Part shown: in pieces, positions 1 to 8,595 of the stretch | Numbering within the stretch: the first letter of the stretch is position 1 | Layout: each line of letters starts with the position of its first letter | NCBI GenBank assembly: GCA_015060835.1 | Contig: SUXT01000008.1 | Location: forward strand, 1 to 50,974 | Reading direction: 5' to 3' | DNA: 50,974 nt | From: Bacteroidales bacterium | GTDB lineage: Bacteria; Bacteroidota; Bacteroidia; Bacteroidales; Bacteroidaceae | The notes under the pieces: model-generated | The model's input: the letters and a program-made list of their open reading frames with translations, nothing else | Told to the model about the DNA's origin: nothing | Database searches by the model: none | Position numbers and translations under genes: made by a program

Positions 1-40
1 TAGCAAAATATAAAAACTGAAAGATGTGTCCAAAGATTAG

Positions 41-130
41 CTTAAAGTGGGACAACTTTTCAAGTTACTTATTTCCACCGACATTGCAATGCAACGTTGC
101 ATTTTAGGTAATATATTTGATAATCATAAA
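41..130. repeat. Family 3 interspersed repeat, right-end fragment (3a)
   Basis: About 90 bp closely match 34642-34721 (the shared stretch starts GGGACAACTTTTCAAG and ends ATATTTGATAAT), with scattered substitutions. This is the right end of the family 3 element seen complete at 34421-34721. The first 40 bases of the window do not match that copy, so this one is truncated or diverged. Like the copy at 34421, it directly abuts a stem-loop terminator. Confidence 0.7.
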
Positions 131-173
131 AGTCAACCGACCAAAAGCCTGGCTTTTGGTCGGTTGACTTTTT
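131..173. terminator. Stem-loop terminator after the PpiD-like gene
   Basis: A 19-nt arm (131-149) is the exact reverse complement of 151-169, rich in G+C near the middle, and is followed on the plus strand by a T run. On the minus strand it lies 20 bp beyond the stop codon of the gene ending at 192. Its T tract there is broken (TTTATGATTA), so it probably works in both directions, better on the plus strand. Confidence 0.75.
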
Positions 174-191
174 GTAATCTTCTATCAGATA

Positions 192-2321
192 TTAGAAGTA
201 GATGTATCTGTTGTCTTCGATTTCTGCTTTCTCGTAGAGGTCGTTCATGAAGCGTGATGCTCCGCGCTGACCGAAGATCTTGAGAGCATCCTGCTCTTTC
301 TTAGCATTGTATTCGCCGCCTTTGGCGTTCTTTGCAATGAGACGTACTACGTATACACCTGCGTTACCTTTGATGGGTGCGCTTACGGCGCCATTCTCCA
401 TACCTGTAACAACTGCGCTGATTACGGGCTCGCTTGCAGCTGTGAGGCTGATGTATGCGGGTGCGCTGAATGTGATATGCTTAACAGTGTCGCACTTTAC
501 GTTTGCTGTGCTTGCTACTGCCTCGAACTTCTTGCCTGCAAGCTCGCTCATGATTTTCTCAGCTTTCTTGTCGACAATAATCTGGTTGCGGAGGAACTCT
601 GAAGTCTCGTCCATAGGCATGTAACCTTTCTCGCGGATGTTTGCGAGAGATACTACAAGGAGGTTGTCGTTCTCGCCACACTCGTAGAGGGGTGAAACGT
701 TACCGGGCTGTGCAGCTGTGAATATCCATTTGATAGCTTCGCGTGTACCGTTCTGACCTGCAATCTTGTGTGTAGATGTGTGGATGTTGTTCTGTGTGAG
801 TACGCGGTAGCCATATTCTTCTGCGTTGTTTACAAGGTCATCTGTTGTCTTGCACTTTGTTACAAATTCGCTGAACTTGTTGTATGCAGCATTGTATGTT
901 TCGCTGCTGAACTCTGCCTCGCGCTTGATGACTACAGCCTGATATTTCTCTACTTCGTTCTTCTTCTCTGTTACCTGGAAGATGATCTTTACAGGTGAGC
1001 CTTCCATTTCAAGGAGAGTGTATTCGCCCTTCTTGGCATCGATGATCTTTGTGAGGAATGTAGCGTTCATGCCGTCAACCATCATGCCTTCGTACTGTGC
1101 TGAAGTGAGCCAGATTTCATTGCCGTCCTGCTCGTATTTCTTTGCTATCTCTGCAAAGTCGCTGCCTGCCTTGAGGACACCCATGATGCTGTCGGCAAGA
1201 GTTGCTGTTGCCTCGGGAGTTGCTGCTGCAAATGCTACCTGACGGTATTTGATTGAGTCGGCTACTGCCGCTTTACCGAGGAGCTTGAAGGTTGTGTATG
1301 AGTCGTCTGCCTGATTGTAGATGGGAGCTACAACTGTGTTGATAGCTGTCTCATCGAGACGTACTGCTACCTCTTCGGGATAGCTCTCCTTCTTCCATGC
1401 TACAGCAGAGTAGGGTATCATGCTGCTTGCCTGACGGAGGATAGTTGCGTAGTCGGCATCATCTGCTTTGAGCATTTCTGCATACTCGTTCATCTCCTTG
1501 TTGAGTTCTGCACGGTCGGCATCGCTGGGAGTTACACGGTAGCTTACATAATTGATGTCGCGGCTCTCTGAGTATTGTTTGTACTGCTCCTTGTTCTTGT
1601 TGTAAAGGGCTTTTACCTCGTCGTCGCTTACAGTAATCTCTGTATCTTTAAGTGCTGTGTAGGGGTAGGCTGCGATTTCAACGTCGTATGATGCGTTGTT
1701 TGCTTCGAAGTTGTTCTGTGCAGCTACAGGGTTAGAGAGGTATGTGTTCTGGATAAGTGTCTGGTACTTGTATGCAAGAGCGTTGTCTGTGATTGTCTTT
1801 TCAACGAACTTCCAGAGCTCGTAAAGGTCTCCGTACTGCTGTACGAAGTTAGCATCGTCCTTTTTCTGGTCGTACTCTACGAGGAAGTTGTTAAGACGGT
1901 TCTTGTCGAACTGGCCCTGCTCGTTCTTGAAGGGTGTCTGCTGGAGGATGGGATCCTGACCTGCGTTCACAATGTCCTGAAGCTCGGCTGCTGAAACTGT
2001 AAGACCGATTTTCTCTGCTTCTGTCTTGATGATGTAGTTGCGAACATAGTTCTGCCATACTTCATCCTTTACCTGATTGAGCTCATCTTCGCTGAGTGAG
2101 TTTGTCTGACGAAGGAATTTAACTACGTTTGAGTATTCCTCATACATTTTCTGGTAGTCTGTTGCGAGAAGTTCTTCGCCGTTAACGCTACCTACTGTCT
2201 GTGAGCCTTGATGAGGCTGGAGAATTTTCCATGCATCACCGGCAATGAATGCAAACAATGCGACTCCCACGAAGATGATAAGCATGGGGCCCATGTTGCG
2301 TAGCTTTTGTAATGTTGCCAT
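192..2321 (-). CDS. PpiD-like membrane-anchored periplasmic peptidyl-prolyl isomerase/chaperone
   Basis: The 709-aa protein has a short cytoplasmic start (MATLQKLRNMGP) and one membrane helix at about residues 12-30. A SurA/PpiD-type N-terminal chaperone region follows (about 40-260), and a parvulin-like segment lies near residues 345-450. This is the domain order of PpiD, an inner-membrane-anchored chaperone that assists folding of secreted and outer-membrane proteins; in Escherichia coli PpiD the parvulin domain is inactive. I cannot judge catalysis here. The gene is last in a minus-strand run of envelope genes but is separated from the CBS-domain gene by 289 bp containing a terminator and a candidate promoter, so it is probably transcribed separately. 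It could also be described as a SurA N-terminal domain protein. Confidence 0.9.
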   Translation of the reverse strand: MATLQKLRNMGPMLIIFVGVALFAFIAGDAWKILQPHQGSQTVGSVNGEELLATDYQKMYEEYSNVVKFLRQTNSLSEDELNQVKDEVWQNYVRNYIIKTEAEKIGLTVSAAELQDIVNAGQDPILQQTPFKNEQGQFDKNRLNNFLVEYDQKKDDANFVQQYGDLYELWKFVEKTITDNALAYKYQTLIQNTYLSNPVAAQNNFEANNASYDVEIAAYPYTALKDTEITVSDDEVKALYNKNKEQYKQYSESRDINYVSYRVTPSDADRAELNKEMNEYAEMLKADDADYATILRQASSMIPYSAVAWKKESYPEEVAVRLDETAINTVVAPIYNQADDSYTTFKLLGKAAVADSIKYRQVAFAAATPEATATLADSIMGVLKAGSDFAEIAKKYEQDGNEIWLTSAQYEGMMVDGMNATFLTKIIDAKKGEYTLLEMEGSPVKIIFQVTEKKNEVEKYQAVVIKREAEFSSETYNAAYNKFSEFVTKCKTTDDLVNNAEEYGYRVLTQNNIHTSTHKIAGQNGTREAIKWIFTAAQPGNVSPLYECGENDNLLVVSLANIREKGYMPMDETSEFLRNQIIVDKKAEKIMSELAGKKFEAVASTANVKCDTVKHITFSAPAYISLTAASEPVISAVVTGMENGAVSAPIKGNAGVYVVRLIAKNAKGGEYNAKKEQDALKIFGQRGASRFMNDLYEKAEIEDNRYIYF

Positions 2322-2382
2322 AATTTTTTAGTGTATTTTTATTTTGTTTTTTTTATTTCTTTCAGTTTGAACAAAACGCCGA

Positions 2383-2390
2383 CAAAGTTA
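2383..2390 (-). promoter_or_regulatory. Candidate Bacteroidota -7 box for the PpiD-like gene
   Basis: The minus strand reads TAACTTTG, matching the Bacteroidota -7 consensus TAnnTTTG, about 62 bp before the ATG at 2321. No convincing -33 TTTG is seen at the expected distance, so this is tentative. The rest of 2322-2610 is AT-rich and holds only this box and the terminator at 2546-2588. Confidence 0.45.
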
Positions 2391-2545
2391 ATAAATTGCT
2401 TTGATATTTCCTCTTTTTTGTTGCATTAAGTTGTGTCTGTTTGCTGATTTTTTTTACCTTTTTTGACTTTTTGGGGATGTTGTTGCTGTAATTGCGCCCA
2501 TTTGCAATATATGGAACTGTTTTTTGTGTGTGTTTCTTGCAATAG

Positions 2546-2588
2546 AAAAAGCCTGTTTGGATTTTGCGGAAATCAAAACAGGCTTTTT
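2546..2588 (-). terminator. Rho-independent-type terminator after the CNNM/CBS gene
   Basis: Arms AAAAAGCCTGTTT (2546-2558) and AAACAGGCTTTTT (2576-2588) form a 13-bp stem with a 17-nt loop. On the minus strand the stem lies 23 bp past the stop codon at 2611 and ends in a T run. Confidence 0.8.
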
Positions 2589-2610
2589 GTAATGTATGGA
2601 ATTTGAAATT

Positions 2611-3873
2611 CTAAATTATTTTGAGCGTTACCTCTTCTATACGGGTGCTGCGGGTTTTTTGTATCTTGAACTGGAATTTGTCAATGGTTATTGTTTCGTT
2701 GACCTTTGGGAAGCTTTGGTGATAGGAGAGTATCATGCCTCCGATGGTCTGGTAGTCGTCGGATTCGGGGAGTTCGAGATCGAAAAGTTCGTTGATTCTT
2801 TCAATTTCGAGACGGCCTGATAACTTGTATTCGTTTTCACCTATTTTTTTTGCTTCGTAGTTTGTGTTGTCGTGCTCATCCTCTATTTCGCCGATGATCT
2901 CTTCGAGCAGGTCTTCGAATGAGATTATTCCCAATGTTCCACCGAATTCATCCACTACTGCTGCGAGGGTCTTTTTCTCTTGCATGAGCTTGTGCATGAG
3001 CTTTTGCGCCGAGAGGGTTTCGGGGACAATCGGCATCCTGCATATCTGTTTTTGCCATTGGCGGGCATTGCGGAAGAGCTCAGACGAGTGTATGTAGCCG
3101 ATGATGTTGTCGATGTTGTCTTTGTAGACTATGATTTTGGAGTGTCCCGATTCGATGAACTGTTTTTTGAGTTCTTCGAGTTTGGTGGTTACGTCGACCG
3201 CGCAGATTTCTGTGCGGGGCACGACGCAGTCGCGTACCTTTATTTCGGAAAAGTCGAGGGCGTTCTGGAATATTTTTACATCGTTGTCGATGGTCTCTTC
3301 ATCATCCTTTGCGTTTTCTATGGAACTTTGGATGAGGTGCGTCAGCTCCATTTTGCTGAATGTGGTGTCGCGTGTCTCCTTGTTTATTTTTACATTGAAC
3401 ATGCGCAGTATCTGGCATGATATCCATGTGGTGAATTGTGCAAGAGGGTATAGTATTACGTAGAATAGGAACGCGGGGATAGCGAGGCTTTTAACCGTGC
3501 TGTTGGGGTCGATGCGAAAAAGGGTTTTGGGGATGAATTCGCCGGTGATTATGATTACGATGGTGGATATGATGGTTTGTAATGTCAGTTGCGCTGAGGG
3601 GGTATCGTTCAGTGTCGCGAGAATGGTGTGGTTGAGGAGGTTGGCCATCAGGATACCGTAGATTACAAGCACGATGTTGTTGCCTACGAGCATACTGGAT
3701 ATGTAGTTGTTGCTGTTGCGGTAGAATCTGTCGAGTATGCGCGAGGTTATGGTGTTGTTGTTTATATCAATCTCCATGCGGAATCTGTTGGATGCCACAA
3801 ATGCTATTTCCATACCAGAGAAAAAGGCGGAGAAGATAACTACTATGATGATTTGTATGATGATGGTTGTCAT
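2611..3873 (-). CDS. CNNM/CBS-pair/CorC-HlyC domain membrane protein (hemolysin-related family)
   Basis: The 420-aa protein begins with a DUF21/CNNM transmembrane domain (about residues 1-190, with helices at the N-terminus and near 55-160). A pair of CBS domains follows (about 212-335; VRDCVVPRTEI opens the first), then a C-terminal CorC/HlyC domain (about 345-420). Proteins of this build are inner-membrane, nucleotide-sensing ion-transport proteins. CorC-type members are linked to magnesium and cobalt efflux, and the name hemolysin is historical. The start codon directly follows the lptC stop codon, so the two are cotranslated. In Bacteroidales this family is often found beside lptC, as here. 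The transported ion cannot be told from sequence. Confidence 0.92.
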   Translation of the reverse strand: MTTIIIQIIIVVIFSAFFSGMEIAFVASNRFRMEIDINNNTITSRILDRFYRNSNNYISSMLVGNNIVLVIYGILMANLLNHTILATLNDTPSAQLTLQTIISTIVIIITGEFIPKTLFRIDPNSTVKSLAIPAFLFYVILYPLAQFTTWISCQILRMFNVKINKETRDTTFSKMELTHLIQSSIENAKDDEETIDNDVKIFQNALDFSEIKVRDCVVPRTEICAVDVTTKLEELKKQFIESGHSKIIVYKDNIDNIIGYIHSSELFRNARQWQKQICRMPIVPETLSAQKLMHKLMQEKKTLAAVVDEFGGTLGIISFEDLLEEIIGEIEDEHDNTNYEAKKIGENEYKLSGRLEIERINELFDLELPESDDYQTIGGMILSYHQSFPKVNETITIDKFQFKIQKTRSTRIEEVTLKII

Positions 3874-4464
3874 TTATTTTCGGTCTTCGATTGTGTAGAT
3901 GCCTTCGGTTGAGAGGATTTCCCAGTTGGTGAGGGCTTGGTTGGAGCGGAAGCCTATGCCTGTTGTTACTTGGTCTTCTTGCTCTATCTTTATGTATTTG
4001 TCGGAGTAGATGTCTCCTTTTTCCTGATCCCAATAGAGGAGGTCGGTGAAGAATCGTTCGTTCTTCTGGTTTCTGATGTTTACATTGCCTATGAGTTTCC
4101 ACAGCTTCATGTCGCTGAAGAAGTAGGCTGTGTCGCTTTTGATGGTTGCTTCAATGTGCAGGCTGTCGTCGTATTTTTCGAGATATGCGCCCTTTTCGAA
4201 TGCCCAGTATTTGGGGTTGCGCTTTTCGTATATGTGCCACTCTTCGGCTTCTATCTTGTAGCTGATGCGTCCGGAGTCGCTGATAAGAGTGGTTACACCG
4301 TAGGTGCTTAAATAGGATATGGAGTCGGGTTCTTCTATCGGGCTTTCGACATTTATTTTGTCGTTGCTGCACGAAAGAAGCATAAACAGTACAACAATCG
4401 CAAGCATTGCGATTGTTGTACTATAGTGTTTGTAGGATATGTTAACGTATTGTTGTTCTTTCAT
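3874..4464 (-). CDS. lptC: LptC, LPS export periplasmic bridge component
   Basis: The 196-aa protein has an N-terminal hydrophobic segment (about residues 17-32) ending in LLSC, followed by a beta-rich domain. It carries the LptC/OstA-like pattern of repeated strands (SYKIEAEEWHIYEK, YLEKYDDSLHIEATIKSDTA). LptC joins the inner-membrane LptBFG transporter to the periplasmic LptA bridge that carries lipopolysaccharide to the outer membrane. The LLSC motif could make this a lipoprotein rather than a single-pass membrane protein. The first 23 nt overlap the end of the TPR gene and its stop abuts the next start, showing tight coupling in an envelope operon. Confidence 0.88.
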   Translation of the reverse strand: MKEQQYVNISYKHYSTTIAMLAIVVLFMLLSCSNDKINVESPIEEPDSISYLSTYGVTTLISDSGRISYKIEAEEWHIYEKRNPKYWAFEKGAYLEKYDDSLHIEATIKSDTAYFFSDMKLWKLIGNVNIRNQKNERFFTDLLYWDQEKGDIYSDKYIKIEQEDQVTTGIGFRSNQALTNWEILSTEGIYTIEDRK

Positions 4465-5869
4465 TTATCCATCCGCCAATTGTGATTGCCTGACCTTTGC
4501 TGTAACCCAAGAAGAAGAGGTCTTCGATTTTGGGTGTGTGTGTGCTGTATGCGCTGTACATCTTCTGTACCTCTTTTGCTACTGAGGGGTCAACAGCTTT
4601 TGCCTTGTTGAGCTTGTCGAGCACTGCATAGTATGTACACTTGTTGAGTGTTGCGTTGTCGTTCCAGTTGGGAGCGGCTGCGTAGCACTGTGCAATGAGG
4701 ATGTAGGGTGCTCCGTATGTTGAGTTCAGTGAGATGGCTTTCTGTGCGTATTCGCGTGCCTTTGCATATTTTTTGATGCTGTAGTTTGCTACGCCTGCCT
4801 TGTAGCACATTTCTGCTTTGTTGGTTACACTGGTCTCAAGCTCGATTGCCTGGTCGAAGAGTTCGAGTGCCTTGTCTGTCTCGCCTTTCTTGAAGTAGCG
4901 GAAACCTACACCCATTGCTGCCTTTGCTGTGGGGTTGATTGCAAGGGCATACTCTGATGCTGTAAGGTATGCGTCTTCGTTGGTACACTTGAGCATACTC
5001 ATTACGTTGATGACTTTGTTGAGGTAATCGATGTTGTCCTTGTTAGCTTCGATTTTGGGAGCATAGATGGTGTCGAGGTCCTGACATGAAGCTGCACCGC
5101 TGTTGATGAAGTATGCGTCGATGTTGCTACGGGCTACACGAGCTGCACCAATCATCTTGCCGAAACCGTCTGCACGTACGCTGTCCTTGGGATCGCTTGT
5201 CTCCTTGTATCTCTTCTCATAGAAGTCGATTCTCTCGTTGTATTTGTCGAGGACTTCAACTACGTAAGTAGAAGCATCGAGGTAGTCCTGGATAATCTGC
5301 TCGCCGTGGGTAGCCTTGTTGGCTTTGTACTTCTGTGCAGACATCTTCATGAACTGCTGTGTGATGATGTACTCTGAGTTTCCTTTTTCCATGTTCACTG
5401 ATTTTGAGAGCATGTTGTAGGCTGAGTCGAGTGATGCTTTGGGTACATATGAAATGTATGCGAGAGCGCGCTTGCCGAGCACTGTTCCTTCAGAAAGGGG
5501 AGTCTTGGTGATTTCCTGAAGCTTGTCGATGTATTTCATCTGCTGGTCGTATACGCTCAAGAGTTCGTTTACATATTCAGCTTTCTTCGCTTCGTCTGTT
5601 GTTGCTGCGATAAGTGCTTTGAGGAGCTGCTCGCCTTTGGTGTAGGTGTCTACACGTGCTACGGGGTAGTTGGTGAAGACTTTTTTCCATTCGGGGTAAG
5701 CTGCTGCGTAGTTCTTGTTCTGAAGGTTCACGTTGTAGAGTGAAATTGCTTCAATACACTTGATGCTGTCTTCGCCTTGTCCGAATCGGAATGCGTTTGT
5801 GATACCATTTTGGGCAAATGTGCCAATTGCAATGAAAAGCGATGCAATTAATAGGATTTGTTTTTTCAT
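4442..5869 (-). CDS. Periplasmic TPR-repeat protein
   Basis: The 475-aa protein has a clear signal peptide (MKKQILLIASLFIAIGTFAQ). Helical tetratricopeptide repeats are best seen near residues 315-400 (FKKGETDKALELFDQAIELE, then YSIKKYAKAREYAQKAISLN). TPR domains hold other proteins together, and this one would act in the periplasm. It lies between a predicted beta-barrel protein and lptC and overlaps lptC by 23 nt, which suggests a role in assembly of the outer membrane. That role is inference from position; no enzyme motif is seen. The same neighbourhood is common in Bacteroidales. Confidence 0.85.
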   Translation of the reverse strand: MKKQILLIASLFIAIGTFAQNGITNAFRFGQGEDSIKCIEAISLYNVNLQNKNYAAAYPEWKKVFTNYPVARVDTYTKGEQLLKALIAATTDEAKKAEYVNELLSVYDQQMKYIDKLQEITKTPLSEGTVLGKRALAYISYVPKASLDSAYNMLSKSVNMEKGNSEYIITQQFMKMSAQKYKANKATHGEQIIQDYLDASTYVVEVLDKYNERIDFYEKRYKETSDPKDSVRADGFGKMIGAARVARSNIDAYFINSGAASCQDLDTIYAPKIEANKDNIDYLNKVINVMSMLKCTNEDAYLTASEYALAINPTAKAAMGVGFRYFKKGETDKALELFDQAIELETSVTNKAEMCYKAGVANYSIKKYAKAREYAQKAISLNSTYGAPYILIAQCYAAAPNWNDNATLNKCTYYAVLDKLNKAKAVDPSVAKEVQKMYSAYSTHTPKIEDLFFLGYSKGQAITIGGWINERTTIR

Positions 5870-5889
5870 GGTGTTGGTTTATAATTTGA

Positions 5890-7176
5890 TTAGTTTACTT
5901 TTGACTTGAAGAACCAGAATTCGTTGAAAGTTACACCTATGTTGATTCTGAGGTATGTTTCTGTAATCATGCCTTCTGTCTTGGGGTTGATGCGGACGAA
6001 TTGTCCCGATATGTTCAGGAGGCTGCGGTTGTTGTTCATGTTGTTGGTGCTGTTCATGGGCATGGTGAAACCTGCGCTGACACCGAACTCTTCACAACCT
6101 TTGCTGCCATTGAACTCCGTGTAGGGCTGCGCGTAGTAGAGACCTGCACGGTAACGGCTGCGTTTGAGAATGTTGCGCGATATTTTTGAAGGGGAAAATT
6201 CTGCTCCCAATGATACTTTGCTGCGGTCGCAACCTTTGTTGTCGCCGAAGAATGAGGAGTCGCTCCATTTCTGGAAGGTGTAGTCGGCACCGAAAGTCCA
6301 TTTGCCTGTGGTGTATGTGAAACCTGCTCCTATGGTGTGGGGGAGTTTGAAGGCATTGGCAAATGTGGTTGTATCGCTGTATTCGGCTGTGCCGCTTGTC
6401 GTTTTGCGCTCTATCATGCGAGCTTCGGCATCAAGGTCGTGGCCCAATGAGTAGACTGCTCCGATGGTGAAACTGCGCTTTTCGGATATGATCTTGCTGT
6501 ATTGCACACCGAAGTCTGCCTTGTAGTTTGATACATTGAGGTTGTATTGACGCGATGTGCTGCTTATGTTGTTGTCAGTGAAGTTGTTGCTGATGTTATG
6601 GGTGATTTCTCCGTAGAGGTATGATGCGGTTACGCCTATAGAGAAATTGTCTGTTATTCCCCAACCGATTGATATGAAGGGTTGTGTAAGTCCGCCGGTG
6701 CCGTTGTATTTGTAAATGCTGCTGAACGAGCCGTTCGAGTCGCCGTCGGGGCTGAGGATCGTTTCGTTACGGCTGAATGAATAGCCTACGTTGGAGTAGG
6801 GAAGCATACCTAATGCTATTCCGAGGTTACGGCGTAGTCTGAAACTCATTGCGAGATAGTCGAAACTTGCGTTTTTGGCGTTGATTTTTATGCCGTTTTC
6901 CTTGAAATTGCCGTTCTGCAGCGAGAATCCGCCCTCGAATATCATTGTTGTGCTGTCTGCTGCTGACATTGCTGCGGGGTTTAGCAGATTTATGTAGCTG
7001 TTGTCGCGCAGGGCATAGCCTAATCCTCCCATCTGTCGGTTGACGGCAAGGTTCTGGTCAGAGAGTGTGCCGAGGCCGAAGCGCGAGTAGGGAGAGTTGA
7101 TTCCGTTTTCGGCTTGTGAAATGTATACGGTTAAAAGGGCTAATACTGTGAATAGTAGTCTCTTATATATTGTCAT
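5890..7176 (-). CDS. Outer-membrane beta-barrel protein of the coaX-lptC operon
   Basis: The 428-aa protein has a signal peptide (residues 1-22, ending YISQAE). It continues with NGINSPYSRFGLGTL, a start shared by a group of Bacteroidota outer-membrane proteins that resemble FadL-type barrels. Long alternating polar/aromatic strands run to a C-terminal aromatic strand (NEFWFFKSKVN). It is probably an outer-membrane channel or transporter; the cargo is unknown. The start overlaps the end of coaX by 14 nt, and the TPR gene starts 20 bp downstream, so it belongs to the same transcript. Confidence 0.82.
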   Translation of the reverse strand: MTIYKRLLFTVLALLTVYISQAENGINSPYSRFGLGTLSDQNLAVNRQMGGLGYALRDNSYINLLNPAAMSAADSTTMIFEGGFSLQNGNFKENGIKINAKNASFDYLAMSFRLRRNLGIALGMLPYSNVGYSFSRNETILSPDGDSNGSFSSIYKYNGTGGLTQPFISIGWGITDNFSIGVTASYLYGEITHNISNNFTDNNISSTSRQYNLNVSNYKADFGVQYSKIISEKRSFTIGAVYSLGHDLDAEARMIERKTTSGTAEYSDTTTFANAFKLPHTIGAGFTYTTGKWTFGADYTFQKWSDSSFFGDNKGCDRSKVSLGAEFSPSKISRNILKRSRYRAGLYYAQPYTEFNGSKGCEEFGVSAGFTMPMNSTNNMNNNRSLLNISGQFVRINPKTEGMITETYLRINIGVTFNEFWFFKSKVN

Positions 7177-7891
7177 GGTGTGTTAAAATGCGGTTGAGTC
7201 CTTTTAGGACTAAAAATTCGTCTGCAAAGATGCAACTTTTTATCTTATAAATCAAAGATTTTTGGTCTCCACCAGTTAAAAAAACCAAAAGTTCGGGATG
7301 TTTTTTCTTCAATTCGGCAATGTAGCCTTCGATTTCGTATATTATTCCGTTGATTACTCCGCTGCGGATGGCAGTTTCTGTGTCGTATCCCAATGTAGGG
7401 ATTTCGCCTTCTTTGCCTATATGTGGCAACCTGTTGGTGTGTTCGTGCAGTGCGGCGAGTCGCATCTCTATTCCGGGGGCTATGTTGCCTCCATGGTAAT
7501 TGCCCTCCGCATCGATGAAGTCGTATGTGATGGCGCTTCCTGCATCAATTACAAGCAGGTCTTTGCCTGGGGCTTCGCTTTGTGCGCCCATTATTGCTGC
7601 AAGGCGGTCGGCTCCAAGTGTGTGCGGTGTCCTGTAGAGTACATTGATGGGAAGTGGGGTGCGGTTGCTGAAATGTGTTGTGATACAGGGAAGTGTACTG
7701 AGTTGCTCTTCTATTCTTTGGGGAATGGTTATTACTGATGAAACAATGGTTTTTTCGATTTTAAAACTCCTGTTCCATTTGTCGAGAATTTCTATTTCGC
7801 TGTTGCTGCCTTTATGAAATTCTTTTAATTGTCCTTTTTCGTAAAGGGCCGATTTGCAACTGCTGTTTCCTATGTCTATAATTAAATTCAA
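7163..7891 (-). CDS. coaX: Type III pantothenate kinase
   Basis: The protein carries the CoaX signatures: an N-terminal phosphate-binding IIDIGNSSCK, then TLGADRLAAIMGA, VIDAGSAITYDFI and GGNIAPGIEMR. The enzyme phosphorylates pantothenate in the first step of coenzyme A synthesis. The open frame extends to an ATG at 7924, but I chose the TTG at 7891, giving 242 residues starting MNLIIDIGNSS, the usual CoaX start. The 11 extra residues are not typical of the family, and a -7 promoter box (7912-7919) lies inside that extension. The gene heads the envelope operon and overlaps the next gene by 14 nt. Confidence 0.9.
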   Translation of the reverse strand: MNLIIDIGNSSCKSALYEKGQLKEFHKGSNSEIEILDKWNRSFKIEKTIVSSVITIPQRIEEQLSTLPCITTHFSNRTPLPINVLYRTPHTLGADRLAAIMGAQSEAPGKDLLVIDAGSAITYDFIDAEGNYHGGNIAPGIEMRLAALHEHTNRLPHIGKEGEIPTLGYDTETAIRSGVINGIIYEIEGYIAELKKKHPELLVFLTGGDQKSLIYKIKSCIFADEFLVLKGLNRILTHHDNI

Positions 7892-7911
7892 TTTCAGATG
7901 TGAATTTTTTG

Positions 7912-7919
7912 CAAAAATA
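7912..7919 (-). promoter_or_regulatory. Candidate -7 box for the coaX operon
   Basis: The minus strand reads TATTTTTG, an exact TAnnTTTG. Transcription would start near 7905, between the ATG at 7924 and the TTG at 7891. That decides for the TTG as start codon. No clear -33 element is visible. Confidence 0.5.
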
Positions 7920-7978
7920 GACATATTTTTTGATTTTTCTTTCTGAAATTGCTTTTATTGTTACTCTGTTGCAATTTT

Positions 7979-8377
7979 TTATTCACCGAACAGCCATCGC
8001 ATGATGCCGGTTCTTTTTTTGCGGGGCGGGATGTATTCGTTGTAGTATGTATCGAGCAGTGAGTATTGTGTGGTGCCCGAAATGAATCTTTTTACATATT
8101 CTTCGGGTGTTATGCTAAGCATTAATTTATCAACGGGGTCGATTCTGAGTCTTATATCAGTGAGCTTGCTTTCTATTGAATTTTTGATTCTCATCATCTC
8201 TTCTGTGTCAATGTACATCATGCAGAAGCCTTCAAGTTTATCGGTCATTACGAATCCTTTGTATTTTCCTCCCATGTTGTGCAATTTTTCACAAAAATCT
8301 TCAACGCTTGATACGGTAATGCACTTGTGACCGTGGTTTTGCATACATTCCTTGAATGTTTTCAGTAATTCTTCCAT
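7979..8377 (-). CDS. Uncharacterised 132-aa cytoplasmic protein
   Basis: I do not recognise this protein. It has no signal peptide or membrane segment, is mixed alpha/beta, and has several cysteines (four in the first 52 residues). It ends in a basic, aromatic tail (PPRKKRTGIMRWLFGE). The ATG at 8377 fits the frame, and codon use looks like its neighbours. The gene stands alone: coaX begins 88 bp downstream on the same strand with its own promoter box, and upstream is a long repeat-filled gap. It is probably a real gene. Confidence 0.7.
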   Translation of the reverse strand: MEELLKTFKECMQNHGHKCITVSSVEDFCEKLHNMGGKYKGFVMTDKLEGFCMMYIDTEEMMRIKNSIESKLTDIRLRIDPVDKLMLSITPEEYVKRFISGTTQYSLLDTYYNEYIPPRKKRTGIMRWLFGE

Positions 8378-8595
8378 GATTTTTTGTTGTTTGGTTTCAA
8401 TTATTTGAGACTGTTTTATACGGAATCCAACAGAATGTGTATATTATATCCGAAATTTGTCGTTTATTGGCAAACCCTTCTATTTTATATAACATTCTCG
8501 GATGATATTTTGTTCGCGCAAGTGTAAAGATTTAATATTTTTTAACCACTCCTCGCAGGCTGTTCCTTTTTGCATCGATTATGCTTTTATTGTTT
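8378..8595. other. AT-rich intergenic stretch without a recognisable gene
   Basis: This is the first 218 bp of an 826-bp gap before clpB. It must hold the promoter of the gene ending at 7979, but no clean TAnnTTTG box is visible. The rest of the gap (8596-9203) is two nested repeat elements and the clpB upstream region. Confidence 0.5.
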
